A stretch of DNA of 6,142 nucleotides from the NCBI RefSeq assembly GCF_000169335.1, contig NZ_AAXW01000115.1, positions 1-6,142 on the forward strand. Reading direction: 5' to 3'. Under the pieces are notes generated by a model. It was not told the origin of the DNA. It saw only the letters and a program-made list of their open reading frames with translations, and ran no database searches. Below, piece by piece: positions 1-6,142 of this stretch (position 1 is its first letter; every line of letters starts with the position of its first letter). Source of the DNA: Crocosphaera chwakensis CCY0110 (GTDB lineage Bacteria > Cyanobacteriota > Cyanobacteriia > Cyanobacteriales > Microcystaceae). The position numbers were made by a program, and so were the translations under genes.

Positions 1-66
1 CTCTCTGGGATGTATTTATCGAATCTTTATTTGAGAAGAAACAGATTTACAGAAGAAGATGGTGGA

Positions 67-162
67 TTAGACTGAGATTGAGGAGAAGTCGCTTCGTCTT
101 ATTTGATTTTGATGGCTGATTTTGATGAGATTTTTTTGTCGATTTTTACGATTGTTAGGCAT
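67..162 (-). CDS. Very short reading frame after cmr4, doubtful or broken gene start
   Basis: The only ATG on this strand downstream of cmr4 lies 20 bases after the cmr4 stop and opens 31 codons, beginning MPNNRKNRQKN and rich in Arg, Lys, Asn and Gln. A GAGG lies 14 bases upstream, which is too far for a good Shine-Dalgarno. I do not recognise the product. It sits where cmr5, cmr6 or cmr1 would be expected. The basic, low-complexity start could be the disordered N-terminus of a longer protein that has been frameshifted. It could equally be chance. Codons 10-12 contain A AAA AAT, a canonical -1 slippery heptamer and also a run of seven A where indels or base-calling errors are likely. Confidence 0.2.
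   Translation of the reverse strand: MPNNRKNRQKNLIKISHQNQIRRSDFSSISV
105..127. repeat. Short direct repeat GATTTTGATG x2
   Basis: The ten-base sequence GATTTTGATG occurs at 105-114 and again at 118-127, a 13-base period, in the gene-poor stretch after cmr4. Two short copies in AT-rich DNA may be chance or a small tandem duplication. They do not resemble a CRISPR repeat. Confidence 0.35.
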
Positions 163-182
163 AATGTGTCTTTAAACCTCTG

Positions 183-1064
183 CTAAGTTTCTTTATTTTC
201 ATCAAAGGAGAAAGTACGATCACTGACCCAACTTTGTACCCATCCGCGACCAATATTAGCTTGTCCACCCACTTGAACTAAACCTGTAATAACTTCCATT
301 AATAGTCCATGTTCATCAAAAGTAATAGGATGCTCAGCTAATACATTATAACCCCAAGGTAAGTAAAAAATGGTGTCACGAGGAAGACAAATATCTGTCC
401 AAAAAACTTCAGCCGATCCTGCTTGATTAGCTCCATTACTATCTTCTTGAATTTTATTTCTTACCTGTGTCCAAAGAGAATGTTCCATTAAAACTTGAAA
501 ATCGCTATCAGGAAGAACAAGATGATTATTGTCCCAAGCAGGTTTGACAGAATTTTTAAGAGAGTCAGGAAACTCTCCTAAAAAAGCGATCGCCTTTTGA
601 TGTTCTTCATTCAGTTTTGATACACTAATTTGAGCATCAGCAACAACATAAGTACCAGCACGAGTTCCCACAGCATAATCAGGAAAATTGACAAAAGGTA
701 GTTGAGAGATAATGGCATGATCTCGAATCAAAGAATGACAACTCACCCAAGTAAAGATATCTGTACTCCCGTTGAGAGCCATAGTTCGCATGGGAACCCA
801 TAATAACCGTGCATCTCCAAACCAAACTTGATGCACTCCCATTTGTCCTTCATTATCAAGTTGTTTACCAAATAGATTATTAGCAGCATCAGCATTAAGA
901 ATTTCTACTTCGTTTCTAATGCTGCCTCGAAGAGAAGAACCAGGAAGATAAGGAAAATTAGTATGAACTTCACGAGCAATTTCTAGTATGTTGCCTAAGT
1001 CTCCTTCACCTCCACAATGAATCGGAGATAAACTATATAAATAACCGAGTCTAAAGTCTTTCAT
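183..1064 (-). CDS. cmr4: Cmr4, backbone RAMP subunit of type III-B effector, with altered catalytic loop
   Basis: Cmr4 is the repeated backbone (Cas7-like) subunit that coats the crRNA and normally cuts target RNA at six-base intervals. The 293-residue protein shows family signatures in order. These are LSPIHCGGEGDLG at 12-24, HTNFPYLPGSSLRGSIR at 34-50, WFGDARLLWVPMRT at 81-94, FTWVSCHSLIRD at 104-115, and the C-terminal glycine loop VQVGGQANIGRGW at 263-275. In characterised Cmr4 and Csm3 proteins, the loop between the first glycine motif and the HTGFP-like motif carries a catalytic Asp (GVVDQPIQRE in Pyrococcus furiosus Cmr4, from memory). Here residues 24-32 read GNILEIARE, one residue shorter and with no Asp; Glu28 or Leu27 takes its place. 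Target cleavage may therefore be weakened or lost while assembly is kept. The start is set by AAGG and the four-base gap after the CARF-HEPN stop. The family call is firm; the catalytic inference is not. Confidence 0.94.
   Translation of the reverse strand: MKDFRLGYLYSLSPIHCGGEGDLGNILEIAREVHTNFPYLPGSSLRGSIRNEVEILNADAANNLFGKQLDNEGQMGVHQVWFGDARLLWVPMRTMALNGSTDIFTWVSCHSLIRDHAIISQLPFVNFPDYAVGTRAGTYVVADAQISVSKLNEEHQKAIAFLGEFPDSLKNSVKPAWDNNHLVLPDSDFQVLMEHSLWTQVRNKIQEDSNGANQAGSAEVFWTDICLPRDTIFYLPWGYNVLAEHPITFDEHGLLMEVITGLVQVGGQANIGRGWVQSWVSDRTFSFDENKET
586..593. repeat. HIP1 octamer GCGATCGC
   Basis: This is the palindromic GCGATCGC, highly over-represented in many cyanobacterial genomes, here within cmr4. 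It is useful mainly as evidence of the host lineage. Confidence 0.85.
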
Positions 1065-1068
1065 AGAT

Positions 1069-2370
1069 TTAACCTTGTGTAATTGGTGTTATATTTTTGA
1101 GAATTTGGTCATTAAGAATATCAAAGGGATTGGTTGGGGAAATTGTGGTTATTTCTTGCAAAATATCCTTTATATTGTTCATGATTGGCTCAGATTCTGA
1201 AGGTGAAAGTTTAGGGACTCCCTCTAAATTATGAATGTAATCATTACGGGTTTGACAGTATTTTTCCAAAGACTCAATTAGAGGAAGTAAGAATTTATGT
1301 TTTTCTTGTTGATAATCAAGAATTGCTTTTAAAACTATTCGATTTAAAAACCGCTCAAAGTCAAGCTTGATTTTTTCTCCATTAACTAAACGATAATTTT
1401 CGAGATGGTTTTTGAGCTTTCCTTCATCAAACTTTTGAATCGTTTTACTAATAGTTTTATCCTTTTCTAATTTATTCCAATTTTTATCAACTTGATGAGG
1501 CGGAAGAATCATCTTTTTAACCAAATATCTAAGCAGATTTTCTTGAAAGCAAAAAACTAAAATTAAAAAGTCAGCATATTTTTGATTACGGAGATTAATT
1601 TCTGCCTTATAGTAAACTTCTTTTAAAAGAGCAGAAGAATTCCTTTGTCTTAGTTTAATAATATCTTTTTCCCAACTATCAAGAGCTAAATTATCTATCT
1701 TTTTCAAAGAAGAAAAAGCTTGGTCAAAGTTAAAGGCTAAACGAAATGCACCGGCTTCTATTAATTCTTGAATTAGCTCTTGAGAAAAGCCACTATTTTT
1801 TAAGGTTTCTAAAGTTCCATAATAGTTATAGTTTTTTAATTGTTTTTTAATTACCTTGAGATCAGATTGATTTTTGACAACGTTAACATTATTTACAAAA
1901 ACCCTAGATTGATGAGGTTTCATTTGAAAAGGATTTCGGACTTGCCAAAGATTGCTTTTTCCCCAAGAGCCAGAAGCTTGTAAAATTCCCCAAGCTGTTT
2001 TCATAGCTGGTGTTCCTGAAGAAGAATTAAATTCTATTATATCATTATTTTGTTTTGATTCAATGATTTTAGAACAAAAAGTATGAGCTTCTTTTAAAGC
2101 TGATTCAACATTGATTGGATCTTCAGAAAGTTTTACAGAAACTTGGTGAAGTTCAATAAGATCACTTGATATTTTGACTTCTGAACATAACCAATCTTTT
2201 GTTAATTCAGCTTGAGGTTGAGTATCTACTGTGTACAATAAACCAATTTTTCGGATTTCTTGTGATTGTTTGACTAAATGACGAACTAAAGTAACAAGAG
2301 AACCTTCTTCATGATTTTTCTCTGAATAAGGATCTTGACTACCAACAAATGAAAGAATAATACTTGCCAT
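1069..2370 (-). CDS. CARF-HEPN ribonuclease of the Csm6/Csx1 type (cyclic-oligoadenylate effector)
   Basis: This is a probable ancillary ribonuclease that acts when its CARF domain binds cyclic oligoadenylate made by Cmr2. The 433-residue protein starts with the CARF-like strand ASIILSFVGSQDPYS (2-16). It carries the conserved ligand-binding loop SSSGTPAMKTAWG at 116-128, which completes a Rossmann-like domain of about 160 residues. The rest is mainly helical. A hydrophobic helix at 265-287 precedes the HEPN catalytic motif R375-N-D-Y-I-H380 (R-X4-H, polar residue after Arg) at bases 1231-1248. Length and order fit Csm6. No membrane segment or signal peptide is evident, so it is likely cytoplasmic. 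It lies inside the operon, 28 bases after cmr3 and 4 before cmr4. No clear Shine-Dalgarno precedes its ATG, so translation may be weaker than that of its neighbours. Whether it is best named Csm6, Csx1 or a cyanobacterial subfamily, and whether it binds cA4 or cA6, cannot be decided from sequence alone. Confidence 0.88.
   Translation of the reverse strand: MASIILSFVGSQDPYSEKNHEEGSLVTLVRHLVKQSQEIRKIGLLYTVDTQPQAELTKDWLCSEVKISSDLIELHQVSVKLSEDPINVESALKEAHTFCSKIIESKQNNDIIEFNSSSGTPAMKTAWGILQASGSWGKSNLWQVRNPFQMKPHQSRVFVNNVNVVKNQSDLKVIKKQLKNYNYYGTLETLKNSGFSQELIQELIEAGAFRLAFNFDQAFSSLKKIDNLALDSWEKDIIKLRQRNSSALLKEVYYKAEINLRNQKYADFLILVFCFQENLLRYLVKKMILPPHQVDKNWNKLEKDKTISKTIQKFDEGKLKNHLENYRLVNGEKIKLDFERFLNRIVLKAILDYQQEKHKFLLPLIESLEKYCQTRNDYIHNLEGVPKLSPSESEPIMNNIKDILQEITTISPTNPFDILNDQILKNITPITQG
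1073..1076 (-). promoter_or_regulatory. Shine-Dalgarno for cmr4, at the 3' end of the CARF-HEPN gene
   Basis: The minus strand reads AAGG eight bases before the cmr4 ATG. It overlaps the last glutamine and glycine codons of the CARF-HEPN gene, just before its TAA. The stop-to-start gap is four bases, so ribosomes finishing the upstream gene could reinitiate on cmr4. The site supports the chosen cmr4 start. Confidence 0.6.
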
Positions 2371-2398
2371 AAAATTACTTAAAGAATGTAATAAAAGT

Positions 2399-3580
2399 TT
2401 AATAATTAACAGAAATCCAAAGCATTTCAGAATAACCTAATTGTCGCCAACGTTTAGCTTTAATAGAAGCATTTTCTTGCTCCTGAAATAGCATTTTAGG
2501 TTGTTCCAAGTAATATTGACTCCCTGGTGGTGCAGCAAAGACTTGAGGTGCAGGAATACTTTTGTCGCCATCATATTTATCCCTCATTCGACAACTAATA
2601 GGTAAAGCTTTTGCCGTAGCCACACTCACCAAAACTCGATGAGGATCATCTTGATTTTGATTATTATTAACCGTATGAGCAAGTTTCCATTCCCAAGGAT
2701 AAGGCCGACACATTGCTTGTCCATTTTTATCTCTTTCAAACACCCCTGGAGTAATTAAATAAGAGACCTTTCTTCCTTCTGTTTTAAAGTTTTCATTAGA
2801 TTGAGCTTGTAATTTATTCCATTGAGAATCTAAGGTTTCACATCTTTCCATAACGACTCGATGCCCTTCTCCTCCTAGTCTTAATGTCAACAAATTTTCT
2901 TTTTTTAAAGAAAGTTTTTCTATTTCCTCATGAGTAGATTGCTCAACGGCGATCGCTAAACGCCATCGGGGTAGCATTCTGATGGTATTTTCAACGAAAT
3001 AACCATCAGCTTCTTTAACTTGTTTGGTGTCTGTTTGAATAGCATTATGAGAGCGAGTCTCTATTATCCAAGGTTTTGGGGGTTCATAATCAGGATGATT
3101 TTTGTCTACATTAGGAAGCAATAAATCATCTTTTTCAAATTTTCCATTTTCGAGATAGTGTAAAACAGCAGAATAAGGAAGATATTGACGATAGTTTTTC
3201 TCCTCTGTTTCGTTATTTTCAGCTTGTTTTGAAGTGGTTAAGGGACAAGGTTTAGTGTGATCCCAAAAGATATGATTTAAAGGTAAGGTTGGATTCCAGT
3301 TGAGAGGAATTAGAGATTGATCCCCCACAAAGCCTAATGGACGGGGTAAATAAAGAGTCATCTCAGGTTGATTTGTCCCCTCTGTTTTGCTTTCACGGGC
3401 GAAGAAGACTCCTTTTATTTGAAAGTCATCTTTTTTACCCAACAGTCCTCTTAAAGCTCCAGCAATGGTGTGTCCATTTGGAGGAAACATACTACCTGCC
3501 CATGCTCTTTCGCCAGGGGTAAAAGGTTTTGCATCTCGCAATAATAAAACATCAGTAGGAGTTAGAGTGTACCAAATCAT
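2399..3580 (-). CDS. cmr3: Cmr3, crRNA 5'-tag-binding RAMP subunit of type III-B effector
   Basis: Cmr3 is a RAMP (Cas5-like) subunit that sits beside Cmr2 at the foot of the Cmr complex and helps hold the 5' tag of the crRNA. The 393-residue protein opens with the typical Cmr3 pattern: TPTDVLLLRDAKPF at 7-20, FPPNGHTIAGALRG at 32-45. A basic/aromatic stretch RSHNAIQTDT is at 176-185, with VENTIRMLPRWRLAI at 196-210. The glycine loop RLGGEGHRVVMER at 234-246 and PPGSQYYLE at 351-359 are also family signatures. The final segment LGYSEMLWISV (381-391) has fewer glycines than is usual in RAMP C-terminal loops. The start is well supported by AGGAGG and the one-base overlap with cmr2. The next gene starts 28 bases downstream. 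The family call is confident; no catalytic activity is expected. Confidence 0.93.
   Translation of the reverse strand: MIWYTLTPTDVLLLRDAKPFTPGERAWAGSMFPPNGHTIAGALRGLLGKKDDFQIKGVFFARESKTEGTNQPEMTLYLPRPLGFVGDQSLIPLNWNPTLPLNHIFWDHTKPCPLTTSKQAENNETEEKNYRQYLPYSAVLHYLENGKFEKDDLLLPNVDKNHPDYEPPKPWIIETRSHNAIQTDTKQVKEADGYFVENTIRMLPRWRLAIAVEQSTHEEIEKLSLKKENLLTLRLGGEGHRVVMERCETLDSQWNKLQAQSNENFKTEGRKVSYLITPGVFERDKNGQAMCRPYPWEWKLAHTVNNNQNQDDPHRVLVSVATAKALPISCRMRDKYDGDKSIPAPQVFAAPPGSQYYLEQPKMLFQEQENASIKAKRWRQLGYSEMLWISVNY
2949..2956. repeat. HIP1 octamer GCGATCGC
   Basis: This is a second palindromic GCGATCGC, within cmr3, encoding part of RLAIAVE on the minus strand. Confidence 0.85.
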
Positions 3581-6142
3581 TAAGCTTTTCCTCCTAATTT
3601 AATTTTACGGTTGCGAAGAACAAAAGCTGTTAGTTTGAACCAACTTTGAACGTCTTGATTTAATTGCTCCTCTGAAGTATTTGTCCACAAATCTTCTATA
3701 AATTTTGATAGGGCTGTTTGAAAGCTTTTTCTGATGTCATCATTAAGGGTTTCTCGACGGCTACAAAAAGCAACTGTCCAAGGTTTAATCGCCTCTTGAA
3801 TAGGAATAGGATGTTGAGTCCAAAGGGTGGCGGCTTGTTCAAATAAGCTGGCTTCTAACTCATTTATTCTGAGTAATTTTTTCCATTGTTCAAACACTTC
3901 AAATTTGCTAGTGGCTTTTAGGATATTACCGTTACCATAAATTACTCTCACTTGAACGGCATCCTTATAAGTTTTATGGTTATTTTCGTTAATGTAATGT
4001 TCTTTGGCTTCTTCTTCTGCTTCCCAAAGATTTTCTAAAGCGATCGCTAAAGGAACTGAATGATGAGCAATAACGATTCCAAAACTAATTGTCGCATTTT
4101 GACCCATTGTGAATAAGGGACGCTCTGCTAAATGATTGGGTTTATTTTCTTGGTTCCATTGCCAATAATTTCCTTCGTTTTTAAATTCACTTTTTTCTAA
4201 ATTAAATGTCCCATCATTATTAAATCCTAGTGGATCTTTATCTCCTCGAAAACATTGACGTATATCCCATAACCAATTATCCCATTCCCATAAATTAGTA
4301 TAAGCTAAAACATCATCTCCTCCACTATAAATTAATCGTCCTGCATACCTTTCTTCGGTTAAATAAGGAACTAATTGGTTAGAAAAATCAAGCAAAGCAC
4401 GACTTAAAGCATTGTGAGTTGATGGCCCCATTCGTTTAGGTACGGTTAAAAATTCGTTAAAAGCTTCTGCAATATCTCCTTCTACATTTAAGTTTTCAGG
4501 AGTGTAATGTCCATAAGATTTTAGTTTGCCACCTTTCAACCATTCACTCATTCCATCCCCATCACCAGCAGCAATTATATAGCAATCAGTGGGATTATTA
4601 CTAGGATAATAATCTTTGACTAATTTTTGTAATTTAAGTCTATTTTCAGCCGTCGATTCTTTTTCTAAATCTTCGACTAACCATCCTGCATTAAGTAAAC
4701 GAGGATGATATTTAATAGTAGGATTAGTATCTGCCCAAGGAATCCCCCATTTGTCTGTTATTTCATCAGGAATTTTATTATGTTCTGCTAAATATTCGTT
4801 AATAACTGCTTTAGAGGTTTTTTCAAAATGTTCTAAATCTTCACTTGTGCCATTTTTCAAATATCCGGCCATTCCTGCGGTTAAATCAGGATAACTCATT
4901 TGAATTTTATCGGCTTCTAATTCTAATAATTTAGGTAAAACTAAATGAAGTCCTCTTTTAACTGTTTCTGTTGCATTCAGTTGTTCAATTCCATCAAATA
5001 ATCCTGCTTGTCTTTTCCATAAAGCTTTTGTTTTTCCCTCTTCAATCCAATCATCACTAGGATGAACAACAGAACCTAATCCAGAAATTGTTGAACGGGT
5101 ACTAAAAGCTGTTGGTATTTGCCAATCTCTACCATTTTTTACGGCGGTTAAAGCTAAACGAGTTTGATCAAATATAGCTGCCCACCAAGAACCTATATTA
5201 GTATTAAAAGGATATTTGTTTTGCTGGTCTTGACGGAGTTTGGCTGCTTTTTGTAAAAAAGTTAATTCTTTTTCTAAAAATAAAGCCGTATTTTCATTTA
5301 ATCCATAAGCTTGATTTTGAATGGCTACCCAACTACGATCTTTTTCAATAATTTCACTATCTTTAATTTCTTCATTTTCTCGATAAATTTCACTACTGGT
5401 TAAGGCAATCTTTTCTAATTGACCTTCTTGATCTTCCTGTTTTTTATCAACTCCAATAGGAACCGCCGTCCAATAGGTTTGCCATTGAGATTTTAACCAT
5501 CCTTTCCAAGTTTTATGGTCAAAAGATAGTGACTTCATCCAGTATCTTTCTTCTAACTCACTAAAGACTAATTTGCTAATATTTAACCATTCACTAATTA
5601 AGGTACTTTTAGCTGTTTGCATAGCAGTTTCTACTTTATCTTTGGGAAGTACCAAGACAAGTACATTAGGAAATCCTGCCGTTAATAAACTGCGTTGACT
5701 TGGTTGCTTAATCCATTGATTAAATCCGAATTTACTATATTTTTGTAATAACCAATGATCGATTAAAGGTTGTTGATATAAATTAGGATATATAAAACAA
5801 TCCGGTCCGTAAATATTCGCTAATGTCCAAGAAACTTTGGCAGAAAGATAGTGTAAAATCCAAGACCCTGCCCAAAAATCTCGCATTTTTCGACTAGCTT
5901 TGATTAATTCCTGAATAGGGGAAAAGGTAAAACTAGCTAAATAAGGATGGGATAAAGGTTTATTGGCTTCCCCATTTTGAGTTAAATCTTCTGTTGTTAA
6001 ATCATACCCTGATAATGCTCCTGCCATCGCTGCGGTAAGACTAGCATGACTCCAATGTGAACTATCGGGTAAACGGGTTTCTGCTGGCATTAATAATAGT
6101 GAAGCATCATCAAATAATTGACAAGTTGCTTCGGGAAGACAT
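3580..6142 (-). CDS. cmr2: Cmr2/Cas10, large subunit of type III-B CRISPR effector (5'-partial, runs off right edge)
   Basis: This is the large, signal-producing subunit of the Cmr complex. On target RNA binding, its palm domain is expected to convert ATP to cyclic oligoadenylate in the cytoplasm. Residues are counted from the Met at 6090. A Cas10 N-terminal palm segment is seen at 57-79 (SPIQ, RKMRDFWAGSW). The metal-binding DGDGM is at 510-514, the HNALSRALLDFS helix at 559-570, and the cyclase motif GGDD at 590-593 (bases 4312-4323). The Met at 6090 is not the start: the frame stays open to the edge, reading LPEATCQLFDDASLLL just before it. The MPAETRLPD that follows resembles the PADTR-PDHS segment that comes after the HD domain in other Cmr2 proteins. 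No Shine-Dalgarno precedes 6090. Any HD nuclease domain is therefore outside the window and cannot be judged. Only four scattered cysteines follow 6090, so the CxxC zinc finger of archaeal Cmr2 is absent. The stop codon overlaps the cmr3 start by one base. Identity is firm. Confidence 0.96.
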   Translation of the reverse strand, partial: CLPEATCQLFDDASLLLMPAETRLPDSSHWSHASLTAAMAGALSGYDLTTEDLTQNGEANKPLSHPYLASFTFSPIQELIKASRKMRDFWAGSWILHYLSAKVSWTLANIYGPDCFIYPNLYQQPLIDHWLLQKYSKFGFNQWIKQPSQRSLLTAGFPNVLVLVLPKDKVETAMQTAKSTLISEWLNISKLVFSELEERYWMKSLSFDHKTWKGWLKSQWQTYWTAVPIGVDKKQEDQEGQLEKIALTSSEIYRENEEIKDSEIIEKDRSWVAIQNQAYGLNENTALFLEKELTFLQKAAKLRQDQQNKYPFNTNIGSWWAAIFDQTRLALTAVKNGRDWQIPTAFSTRSTISGLGSVVHPSDDWIEEGKTKALWKRQAGLFDGIEQLNATETVKRGLHLVLPKLLELEADKIQMSYPDLTAGMAGYLKNGTSEDLEHFEKTSKAVINEYLAEHNKIPDEITDKWGIPWADTNPTIKYHPRLLNAGWLVEDLEKESTAENRLKLQKLVKDYYPSNNPTDCYIIAAGDGDGMSEWLKGGKLKSYGHYTPENLNVEGDIAEAFNEFLTVPKRMGPSTHNALSRALLDFSNQLVPYLTEERYAGRLIYSGGDDVLAYTNLWEWDNWLWDIRQCFRGDKDPLGFNNDGTFNLEKSEFKNEGNYWQWNQENKPNHLAERPLFTMGQNATISFGIVIAHHSVPLAIALENLWEAEEEAKEHYINENNHKTYKDAVQVRVIYGNGNILKATSKFEVFEQWKKLLRINELEASLFEQAATLWTQHPIPIQEAIKPWTVAFCSRRETLNDDIRKSFQTALSKFIEDLWTNTSEEQLNQDVQSWFKLTAFVLRNRKIKLGGKA
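3590..3595 (-). promoter_or_regulatory. Strong Shine-Dalgarno for cmr3
   Basis: The minus strand reads AGGAGG nine bases before the cmr3 ATG, inside the last codons of cmr2. This is a full anti-16S match at good spacing. With the TAATG stop/start overlap it suggests that cmr3 is translated efficiently and coupled to cmr2. It also fixes the cmr3 start. Confidence 0.85.
4040..4047. repeat. HIP1 octamer GCGATCGC
   Basis: This is a third palindromic GCGATCGC, within cmr2. Three copies in about 6 kb of AT-rich DNA are far more than chance predicts and suggest the operon has resided in cyanobacterial genomes for some time. Confidence 0.85.

Larger units (their letters stand above)
1..182 (-). other. 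Stretch downstream of cmr4 without an intact gene
   Basis: No frame on the minus strand stays open across these 182 bases, and the plus-strand frames are only about 20 codons. Coding-like, low-complexity pieces occur in different minus-strand frames: SHQNQPSKSNKTK, then EATSPQSQSNPPSSSVN, then SSNKDSINTSQR reaching the edge. Such a pattern can come from a decayed or repeatedly frameshifted gene encoding a disordered, Ser/Gln/Asn/Pro-rich segment, or simply from AT-rich spacer DNA. I see no convincing terminator hairpin, promoter or CRISPR repeat here. Confidence 0.35.

Noticed and set aside
1..182. Transcription terminator after cmr4
   Set aside because: There are T/A-rich runs but I could not find a stable GC-rich hairpin before a T-run in the transcribed direction; the operon may continue.
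112..186. 24-codon plus-strand frame starting MADFDEIFLS
   Set aside because: It is short, overlaps the cmr4 stop on the opposite strand and has no convincing Shine-Dalgarno or family resemblance.
3337..3522. 61-codon plus-strand reading frame opposite cmr3
   Set aside because: It lies wholly inside the well-supported cmr3 gene on the other strand, has no recognisable domain and no ribosome site worth noting; it is a shadow frame.
6111..6142. Minus-strand ATG at the extreme right edge (MSSRSNLSII then stop)
   Set aside because: It is out of frame with cmr2 and only ten codons long; the in-frame reading through the same bases matches Cmr2.
1..6142. CRISPR array or other long repeats
   Set aside because: No regularly spaced repeats of 25-40 bases were seen; the window is almost entirely coding.

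Overview
The window holds part of a type III-B (Cmr) CRISPR-Cas effector operon, with every gene on the minus strand. The DNA is AT-rich and carries three copies of the cyanobacterial octamer GCGATCGC (HIP1) inside coding sequence. Together with the style of the proteins, this points to a low-GC cyanobacterium. Genus and replicon (chromosome or plasmid) cannot be read from the window.

Layout in transcription order, right to left: (1) 6142-3580, cmr2 (cas10), the large subunit, whose 5' end lies beyond the right edge; the Met codon at 6090 is internal. (2) 3580-2399, cmr3, joined to cmr2 by a one-base TAATG overlap and preceded by a perfect AGGAGG. (3) 2370-1069, a CARF-HEPN protein of the Csm6/Csx1 kind, inserted between cmr3 and cmr4. 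(4) 1064-183, cmr4, the backbone RAMP subunit, four bases after the CARF-HEPN stop. (5) 182-1, a short stretch with no convincing intact gene. It has one 31-codon reading frame and scattered Ser/Gln/Asn-rich coding-like pieces in different frames. cmr5, cmr6 and cmr1, which a complete Cmr complex needs, are not in the window and may lie past the left edge.

The genes form a sensing and signalling unit. Cmr2, Cmr3 and Cmr4 would build the crRNA-guided complex. On binding target RNA, the GGDD palm domain of Cmr2 should make cyclic oligoadenylate, and the CARF domain of the neighbouring protein should bind it and switch on the HEPN ribonuclease. The GGDD motif, the DGD metal-binding motif, the CARF SGTP motif and the HEPN R-X4-H motif are all intact, so the signalling arm looks functional. 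The odd point is Cmr4: the loop that normally carries the target-cleaving aspartate reads GNILEIARE, with no Asp. If target slicing is lost, the signal might not be switched off in the usual way.

There is no CRISPR array, cas1, cas2, cas6, transposase, tRNA or rRNA in the window. No gene-free stretch exceeds 300 bases.
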